A DNA stretch of 64,000 nt, taken from Rhynchosporium graminicola. Lineage: Eukaryota; Ascomycota; Leotiomycetes; Helotiales; Ploettnerulaceae. The DNA lies in contig FJUW01000003.1 of NCBI GenBank assembly GCA_900074885.1, forward strand, positions 310,001 to 374,000, given 5' to 3'. The notes under the pieces are model-generated. The model had not been told where the DNA came from and ran no database searches. It saw only the letters and a program-made list of their open reading frames with translations. Below are positions 56,008-64,000 of this stretch, piece after piece (position 1 is the stretch's first letter; the number at the start of each line of letters is the position of its first letter). The position numbers were made by a program, and so were the translations under genes.

Positions 56008-58828
56008 TTTGAGATTCGGGGGCGTGTAGTCCTAAGACTATTTTGATCTTGATGAAGATCCTCAAAATGTTCAGAACTATTGGATACGTGTGCTCTTTGT
56101 CGTTGTTAGTGGCTCGATCTGAGATCTCGTATTTGTTGTTCTTGAAGCATGGAAATCAAGTCAAAATTCCAGTGATATGTTGTGGGATCTCGGATAAGAG
56201 ACCATACCAGCCTAAATGACTCTTAAAAGAAAAATTATTAGCTTACCGTGGATTAATCAGAGACGGCGAACACTAGTACAATGTCATAACCGAGAATTGG
56301 CAGTATGTCACGTACTAAAAAAGAAACTTATCATAGTTTGCATAAGTGCGAGATAGATGACCTGGCGGCGGAAGCATGAGTAACTTTGATATCTTGGACT
56401 AGCTCCAGGACCTTGGAAGAGGAAGATTATACCTCTTTTCGAATGATGATTGCTGTCCGCGCAGGACCAGATCAGTAGTGGGGTAATGTGTGCACTTTGA
56501 GCAATGGTTAGTAGGAGCCGGATCGCAAGCAGAGACCCACCTTGAGCAGAAAGAAAAATATGGCTATTGCGTTCAATAATAGAACAGGCAAGCTTAGCCA
56601 CGATGGTCTTACCCTAGTAAGAAGCGGCTTTAGCTTCTTCCTGAAGTCAAAGTCACAAAGGATTATTTCGCCTTCACTATAGTGATCAGAGGATTAAGCG
56701 GCATGGGCAACTTGAAGACTAGATGCTCGATTACGTGGCGATCATATCGGGTTTTCTCTTTCAATCTTAGAAGATGACCATATCCACGGTCCATATGGTG
56801 AATGTAGTCCTACCAATATTTTCCTAGTCCCAAGCCTTGACATGTTCGTCGTAAAGCCATTGATATCTCGCATTTGAAATTGTAGCCAATACTCCCAGAG
56901 AACTAAAAAATTTGAGATCGAGTAGGTGAAAATTTCTGGCCTTACAGTAAAACCTTGATACGAAGCTCTGGAGGAAGCTGTTTGACGATGCGAATTTCCT
57001 CGATAAAATTGCATTGATGGGTTGTCTCTAGTTGCGGGAGACGTATATTCTTCCCATTTACTTAGCGGATTCATCCTTACGGTGCACCAACGGTAAAATG
57101 TGAGAGACGAAAGAAGTTGGGGGCTCTGATCTCCTTCCCCGTCGAATTTTCGGCAATGTTTACTATTTCGCTTAGCTCCCGCTTCGGTTATGCAACTAGC
57201 TTCACAGACTCTGTGAAGTTGGCAGGTCGAGTCTAGGCCACGCCGTCTTTGAGCGAATGATCAGAAATTGGGTTAGCTATAATCCGATAAAGATTATCTG
57301 TACTAAAGCAATCATTAGATGATGGAAAGGGCATAGATTCTAATAGTTAAATAGTCAAGCGAAATCAAATTTCTTTCGCCTAGTTCAAAGCGTCAACGTG
57401 CAATTTTGACCTACAACGTACCTGACCAGAAATACATCAAATCCGCGAGCAGCCACCAGAGGAACTACGAATTGCCTGCTAGAAAGTAACATATTTTTAT
57501 AATTTCATTGTTGGGACTGCTGACGGTACCAATTATGTAATAGGTATAGTATTGCTACTTGGTGGAACGCTTATCAAACTTAGAAGCGCTCTAATTCTTG
57601 ATTTATGCAAGATTTTATCTATCGCAGGCGACCCGGGATTTTGTCAGGTTGCACTTGGATTTAGCAATAGTCATAAACAATACTCCGTAATGCCTCTTTT
57701 TGTTCGGTTAATGCCTCCAAGCTACTGCAGCTAACCTGGAGTTGTAGGATTGTTCTAAGATACCGGTCTTCACGATTCTGGGCCAAACCAAGTTAACCCC
57801 TTCATTGTTCTCCGCTTCAGTCGACACGGAGGGACAAAACCTCAGATCCACGAGTATATTTCTTTACTTTGACCCAAGCTTTCAGCCAGGCTAACGCTGG
57901 GCGGGATGAATCGGTCTATGCACAGCTCTCGGGGTATTCTAGCGAATATCGTGTAGACATCTTCTTTAGATATATTCAAAATAAATTAGGTCTCACGTAT
58001 GAAGATCTACTTCATATGCTTACAATAACTGGTCTCCATCTCAGGTCTTCAAATCACCGGTCTGCCATACCTGTCGGATAAAGAAAAGAAGCTATTATTC
58101 TCAAGTTCATGGTCAGGTCAACCATCTAAATTATTCCTATGTTTGGGACTTGGCGTCAAGTTACTCATATCGTGCCGCTTGATTCTGGCATTCTACCTTC
58201 AAATCCGCGAGGAGGTTTTCAACGTCTACTAATCAGAATACCTGAAGGTAACGGACTGTGCAGGCCTTTTTGTATTCTGCCAACTTAAGAATTGGAGATG
58301 AGGCTGAGTTGTCATGAAGATGTAGAGTACTTCACGAGAAATCTTACGTGGAGCGATCCGATGCGATCTACGCCTGTTTTCTTTTCTTTGAGTAGATACC
58401 CTTCTTGTTGTCATTTCCTGCACGAATTGGGTGGAGATGGGCTTGCTGCAATCACCCTGCAAGGTTATGCTCGGCGTCAGCCCGACCAAGTCAAAGCCGC
58501 GCAGCATTCGCAATCCATCATTTTCGAGTACTCAGTAGGCAATAGACGACCGCTTGAGAGCAAAGACTGCTCTTCGGTTTCGATTTTGTCTCCATCAATT
58601 CAAATTACTCGAGCCAAGGCTGAACTTTCCGCGTGCAAGGTATCATAGTGGAGAGCTTGATAGTGGAGTGAGACCCCTATCCGAGATAGGGAATAGGACG
58701 AACAATTCCGAGAAGCCGGCTTGAAACTCAACCCGGCAGTGCGCACTATGGGTATGAAACGGGCCTTTTCTGACCAATCATCTGAGTCCTAGATTGACTG
58801 CGCATGAGAAATATTTTGTTTCATCCCA
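56008..58828. other. Gene-poor AT-rich region
   Basis: Nearly 3 kb of stop-dense sequence; short frames (56308-56601, 56742-57074, 58292-58648) lack motifs or splice partners. Probably decayed sequence and transposon debris. Confidence 0.5.
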
Positions 58829-58830
58829 TA

Positions 58831-59068
58831 CGGAGGTACAGCGGTTAAGTGTTACCCCTAGTCGTTTTAGTACGAGGGTGTTCTTCCCCCGTTAGCAAAC
58901 TACAATTATCAGAAAAGACTACGGAAAACTTGACGGTAGTATTACCCTTGTCTTGAGGTACTTCGACAACTTGTATTTAATCATTTAAGTAGTGTTTTGC
59001 AAGAATTTGTGGTATTGTTCATAGACACCCCTGTCGACTAGGGGTAACACTTAACCGCTGTACCTCCG
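58831..59068. mobile_element. MITE, copy 1 (238 bp, 34-bp perfect terminal inverted repeats)
   Basis: The left end begins CGGAGGTACAGCGGTTAAGT and continues to 58864; 59035-59068 is its exact reverse complement over 34 bases. The element is flanked by TA on both sides (58829-58830 and 59069-59070), the target duplication of Tc1/mariner/Fot1-type transposases. The AT-rich interior has no coding capacity. A second element with the same outer termini lies at 61390-61595. A transposase-bearing parent is not in the window. Confidence 0.88.
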
Positions 59069-61389
59069 TAATTCCATCCCGTCCCTAAGAAACTGTACTT
59101 GTAAAGGCATTAAGACGGGTACGAATATTTGGGCATGAGACCACAAGGCACACGCGGAGTGTACAGCGGTTGGTTATCTTTCATGCCATGACATTTACAG
59201 GAGGGGTAGATACACTTAACATAAAGAAGTGATATTAAGAGGGTCGAAATCAATATCTTGCAAAGGGCCGGACAAAACTATCAACAATGCTCTAGCGCAC
59301 TCCTAGCTGGCTCCTTAACTTCATCTCCCCAACTTTCTCCCAAGCGTCTTTGTAGCAAAAGAGCAAGAGGGGATTCAGGTAACTGCCAAGCCTCATAGTA
59401 GCGATGTAAACTTGCACAGAGTTAAAGTCGTTCATAGAAACTCGCATTTGGATAGTGCTTGGTATTATTTCACAATCAGGTCAACATTCACCCCCAGTAG
59501 AATCAAAAAAGAAAGGTGTACTGCTGTGTCTCCCTGCCGCACCTCCCTGCCTCCGTAGTTCATGCCGACACTTCACTCCCATTCCGCTTCCCATTTTCTT
59601 TGGATAATCGACAGTTTGATTTATTTGCAAAAGCAGTCACATCTTCCAGGACTTGATTGATTTTTAGCATGACAGCTGGAAAAAAAAAAAGGGTAAGATT
59701 CCTACCCAGTACCCGGGAAGCTTCCAACAGCCACACCATGGTTCGGACACCGAAGAAACGTGTTAGAATGTCTTTATTTTTCTTTCGAACAAGTACTATT
59801 ACCTCTGCAGAGCAATATAAGTTGGTACAGTATGCAGCAACGCTAGCTTTGCACTTGGAAGAGGTCTTTCCTCCGTGCGATCCGTTGCAGACGAAGTGTA
59901 GGGTAGATGGTACATGGTGACCCGGGTTTGAATGTTCGCTTGAAACACTTTGCCCGATGAATAGAAAAGCCAAGGGAAGTAGTCGGAAGTAAAGCATAGA
60001 GTCGGAATGACGTGGCAGAGACCGAGAGATGTTAATGGGTTGGCAAACCTGTGAGCGCGAAAGAGTCGAGCCTTTATAGACAAATAAAACTCTTCACGTC
60101 TAGCAAAGGCTCCTTTGAGTTATCGAAAACTACCGCAAGGATCTTAGAAGTTTTCATACTTCATAGAGGAGGCCATGGACTATCTAAGCATCGCACCCCG
60201 CGACGTAATCTATTTAAATCATTTAATCAATAGCCGGTTCGTATAGTAGAAGTCAAACTCAGGTAGCCAAAGTCAAAACTGTCTATGTGAGAGACTGATT
60301 GGCCACGCTACGGACTGTTTACCTAGAGGTGGGATACAGTAGTAAAATCGTTCAGTTCTTTCCATTCGCATCGAATCAACAGTCATACATCGGGATACGA
60401 TTATTTCGGTATGAGGCCACAAGCCAGACATACATCCCACATGAAAAGAGCCACGCGTGCCGCTTTTGCTCGCTTGACAATTGGCTTACGGAGTCGTGAA
60501 ATCGTGCAAAAATAGAAGTAAGAGATAATTTACACTTTTATAATAACGAAACCGTCTTAGAAATAATTAGAAAAGAGGTTTCCGACTACGCTAGCCTATA
60601 TTTAATTATCGAATACTATATTAAAAATTAAATAGTGTGTTAGGTACGTAGGTAGTACTAGGTAGTTCGAAGAGGAAAATAAGTATAGACGGGGTATAAC
60701 CTCGCTTAATCTATCGGGATAAAGTGGCCTGTCCGAGCTATTTATACCTGATTGGCTCCCGGTGTCCGTACGCAACTTCTGACATACTAAACAGGCGAGA
60801 ATGACGTAAATCCGATTAAGACACCCTTTGCAATACACTTTTTTGTAATACACGTCTCTGATCAAAAATTGCGCTTGAACATATCAATGTACTCAGCAGA
60901 GGTAGAGCGATTGTTTGATCAAGCATTCAGATAGATTCTTCCTATACTTTTAGCATCTATAAGTCGATTCTCAATGGGTTGATTCATGGGGTGACGGTAA
61001 TTGCATCCACCGGTGCGCGTACCAGGTAGGTATGCCTCGTGGCCTCATGACGAGATAATCGTGTCTACTCCGTAGTACAAGTATATCGTAAGGCCATAAG
61101 GACACACTTAAAAAATCGATCCCCACATCAGGTACGTAGCTCGGGCATGCCACTTTATCTGGATCGATTAACGAACCGAGGCTATCATCCCGGAGGCCCG
61201 CCCCAGTAGTAGGTACTTACTTCGTACATGCCGTAAAGATCTACTCTTCGTTGTCTGTGCTATCGGCCCCAGAATCTACTACTTTCAGAAAAACTCAGGG
61301 AGAGCGCAATAGCTGATTAGATATTACCCCTTACACAGCGGAAAATTACGCACAGAACAGCAAATGGTTGATCTTTTGGGCATGTACTA
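59069..61389. other. Gene-poor spacer between the two MITEs
   Basis: No gene supported. A possible stray terminus (GCGGAGTGTACAGCGGTTGG at 59154-59173) resembles the MITE end. A run of A residues lies near 59680. Confidence 0.45.
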
Positions 61390-61595
61390 TGAAGGTACAG
61401 CGGTTAAGTATTGACATAGAGCTAGCAGGGCATCAGATGGACTTACTACATATGGCAGTAACCAAGTCTAGAGCTAGGCAGAAACTACCCAAGTAGTAAA
61501 GGGGAAGTCAATGCGTTATAAAGGCGTTATGATTTGCAGTAAAGTCTTCTAGTCCCCTGCTAGCTCTATGACAACACTTAACCGCTGTGCCTTCG
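61390..61595. mobile_element. MITE, copy 2 (206 bp, about 41-bp imperfect terminal inverted repeats)
   Basis: The left end TGAAGGTACAGCGGTTAAGT (through to GCAGGG near 61430) pairs with the reverse complement of the right end, CGAAGGCACAGCGGTTAAGT (from near 61555), with four mismatches in about 41 bases. Flanking TA at 61388-61389 and 61596-61597. The outermost 20 bases match copy 1 at all but a few positions, whereas the inner TIR (ATAGAGCTAGCAGGG) differs from that of copy 1, so they are subfamilies rather than recent twins. Confidence 0.82.
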
Positions 61596-63047
61596 TAAGT
61601 ATTTTCTTCTCCAAAACTACGGAGTTCTTCGAAGTAGGTACCTACCTACTATCTACCTAATACCCTCTCAAGTTAGGTAATAGAGTTACGATATACTAGA
61701 TGTGGTTAGATTAGCAAGAGTACCTGCAATTGTCGAGTTATTCTTAGGACGTATTATTGTTGTCATAGATGTATGAAGTACTAGAATTTGCCCCTGCCTC
61801 TACTTTCGTTTTTTTGATTTCACAAATTCAATTCTCAAGCGAGAAAATGCGGTATGCGCAGGTATCAGGTGTGATAGCCTCAAAGCCTCATACTCGTTTA
61901 ATGGAATTCATTAAGACAAGACAGCAATAGGTAGTATGCTTCTGCATAAGGAGTTGTACAAAAGGTACCTGGGGAGATGGAAAGACAGCATGGTGTATAA
62001 GTCTTTTGCTATGAGAGGGAAGGTATATACTGCTGTGCTTGATATGGTCCTGACAGACTGAGATAAGGCAATCTGTATACTTGGCTACATATCAGGTATG
62101 CTTCGATCGATGAGTGACTACCTATAAGTAGGTGTATGTGCTGTGCGTTTGCGCAGATTTTACTTGGGAATGCAACGAAATACATGGCAGCAGGAGCGAC
62201 GGTGAACAAGAAGGGTTTGTCAATTGCTTCATGTAAATATTCTTTTGCGGTCCCGACTGGATCGAGTAAACCTGGCTGACAGATGTAATTTATATGCCGC
62301 GAGACCGTGTACCTGAATGGTAAATCTCCTTTAGCACCTGCAATACGGGAGTGTATACGGCCGTCTGTCCGGCAAGTGGGGCCATGCCGTTATGGACCAG
62401 GATTACCGTAAATGCCGACTGCCAAGGAAATGGAATGTCTCTATTATCCTGGTCTGGTCGAATAAACAAACAATGGAAACAAAGATCTTCGAGCTCGAGT
62501 AACGGCCAAGTAGAAGAGGAAGTTTATTTACTCTTTGAAACCTGGAAATGCCCGTCCTCATCCGGATTACACTTCTCTTCCCTCATATGCAACAGTCCTA
62601 CTTTCTACCTAGAACTTCCTACGTCTCAATTACCCCATGTTACTTTGCCAGCGACGGACCATTCCCAGCCAAGTGCAGCTAGCTTGCTCAGCCATCGTGC
62701 ACAGGCCAGACCAGGTCAGATCGGTCGAGAACGAAACCTCAATCCATCCCATCCCACTGCCAAAACATCACGACTTTCGACATCGAAACCCAACTCCACT
62801 CCCAACCCAACCCTTTCAAAGACGCATACTACAAAAGTATCCCCGAATGTGTCGTTAGACCTCTTTCGAAGTGTCTATCATCTGCCAACCACTAACAATC
62901 GAAAATGCGTCCCTTTAAACCCGGCTCAGACAAATCGTGTCGCAATTGCTGAAAGTCACTCTCGATCAAGTATTTGATCTTTGAGGAAACATTGTTCGGA
63001 GGATCCTCCCATCACCACACAGAACTTACTATCCTCCATCTGCCACA
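61596..63047. other. Intergenic and 5' region of the TRK gene
   Basis: A 208-codon frame at 62351-62977 is low in protein-like features (Pro/Ser/Thr-rich, no motif) and lies where the TRK promoter and leader should be. Not called as a gene. Confidence 0.5.
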
Positions 63048-64000
63048 ATGTATTCCATTCTTCTGGATTTCTGGGGGCATGTCAAGTCCTTGAAGCCGGC
63101 CTTCTTCTCAAGAAAGCCCCATTTCAACTTCATCACAGTCCACTGTAAGCTATTGTGGATGGGTCAATGACAACTCACCCTGCTAATGATCTCTGTAGAT
63201 TTCTGGATCATTGGCATGGCTATCCTTGGCTCCCTGTGCCTTTACATTCGAGCAGACCTCGATTATATAGACGCGCTTTTTCTAGCCAGTGGCGCTGCGA
63301 CCCAGAGTGGTCTAAATACGGTGGACATAAACTTGTTGAACACATGGCAGCAGATGGTAGTATACGTCGTTCCCATGATCACGAACCCTATTACAATCAA
63401 CAGTTTTGTGGTGTTCCTGCGACTGTACTGGTTCGAAAAACGCTTTCAACACATTGCGAGAGAGTCAACAAAGAACAGGAGAAGCATATCCAAGACTTTG
63501 ACTAAGGCGAGAACGAATGAGCTAGATATTGGAGAGGAAGAGAGAGGAGTCAATGGCAGGAGTATTGTGGTAATGCATGGGAGCACACGACCAAACGGCA
63601 TGACGAACAAAGATGCACTGCCTGAGGATTTCAACAACCAGCTTGAGAAGGATAGGGCACTGGCAGAGGAACGTGTCCGCTCTTCACAATCGTCTCAGGG
63701 GACGAGCAAGGGACATAGTTCAGACACTGGCGACGAAAGATTGGATAGAGTTGAAGACCATCTTCGACCCAACCAAATCAAGTTTGCAGAACAAGTAAAG
63801 CGAAGTGATGGATTGGCTGACCAGCCCACTCGAATGCCTGCACAACGGAGTAACGAGGACCATATTGCATTTCTTGAGCGTCAGCGAAATCAAGACGAAG
63901 GAAAGGTTCTCCGTATTCCTGGTCCTCGAGATGCTGATGCAGGTATCGCACCAATCACCGTGGATGAGCAGGACCCCCTCAGTCAGATTATGTCACGGCG
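63048..64000 (+). CDS. TRK1: TRK-family potassium transporter (5' part, cut by window edge)
   Basis: ATG at 63048 opens exon 1 (63048-63144). After a 54-bp intron, exon 2 starts at 63199 and stays open to the window end. Trk proteins take up potassium across the plasma membrane, built from four MPM repeats each with a selectivity loop. The visible part covers the first repeat: MYSILLDFWGHVKSLKPAFF, PHFNFITVHYFWIIGMAIL (first membrane helix), then YIDALFLASGAATQSGLNTVD. That loop contains the pore-loop Gly of repeat 1 (SGLNTVD). LLNTWQQMVVYVVPMITNPITINSFVVFLRLYWFEKRF is the second helix pair. The long hydrophilic loop typical of fungal Trk1 follows (from about residue 130, rich in R/E/S) and runs off the edge. 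The exon joint HYFW is phase 1. Confidence 0.9.

Noticed and set aside
62351..62977. 208-codon frame before the TRK gene
   Set aside because: No domain, unusual composition, and position fits the promoter and leader of TRK; no splice link.
1..64000. CRISPR arrays, bacterial operons, rRNA genes, telomere repeats, centromere-like arrays
   Set aside because: None seen; spliced genes and family content are those of a fungal nuclear chromosome arm.

Overview
This window is nuclear DNA of a filamentous ascomycete (Pezizomycotina, possibly a leotiomycete). The evidence is dense protein genes with 41-134 bp introns bearing GTRNGT donors and CTAAC/CTGAC branch sites, together with families typical of filamentous fungi: HET, 2EXR, ankyrin/STAND N-domain, a Git3/cAMP-receptor-like GPCR, Rtt109, Hid1/Ftp105 and a TRK potassium transporter. 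Coordinates of spliced genes were built by matching splice sites to reading frames. The exons of each complete model sum to a multiple of three, but none was checked against RNA.

Layout. 1-16.3 kb is mostly accessory or degenerate. It holds the 3' end of CFD1, an intact HET-domain gene, a tRNA-His-like sequence split inside its D arm, and several decaying genes: a 2EXR gene with two frameshifts, a coiled-coil gene with an in-frame TGA plus a more decayed copy, and a conserved-looking frame with no Met. 16.3-23.7 kb carries S-adenosylmethionine decarboxylase with an upstream ORF, a 3-kb microsatellite-rich spacer, and a conserved disordered protein. 25.8-28.4 kb is a ruined STAND/ankyrin gene followed by a small inverted-repeat element.

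29-54 kb is a gene-dense core block. MRPL15/RTT109, UGO1/YAH1, RRP15/SRP54 and an AMP-binding-like gene/POM34 are four head-to-head pairs sharing promoter intervals of about 220-500 bp. They are followed or interleaved by a small ORF, a GPCR, HID1 (10 exons) and an EHN-type alpha/beta hydrolase broken by one in-frame stop. Functions are housekeeping: cytosolic and mitochondrial Fe-S assembly (CFD1, YAH1), polyamine synthesis (SPE2), mitochondrial translation and fusion (MRPL15, UGO1), H3K56 acetylation (RTT109), rRNA processing (RRP15), signal recognition (SRP54), nuclear pore (POM34) and secretory sorting (HID1).

56-63 kb is almost gene-free and contains two members of one MITE family (TA target sites, shared 20-bp outer termini). 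The window ends inside a TRK potassium transporter gene.

I found no clear new defence or biosynthetic system. The best leads are the split tRNA-His, the MITE family, the SAMDC upstream ORF, the GC-AG intron in the ferredoxin gene, and the unexplained coiled-coil and Met-less frames at 10.6-15 kb.
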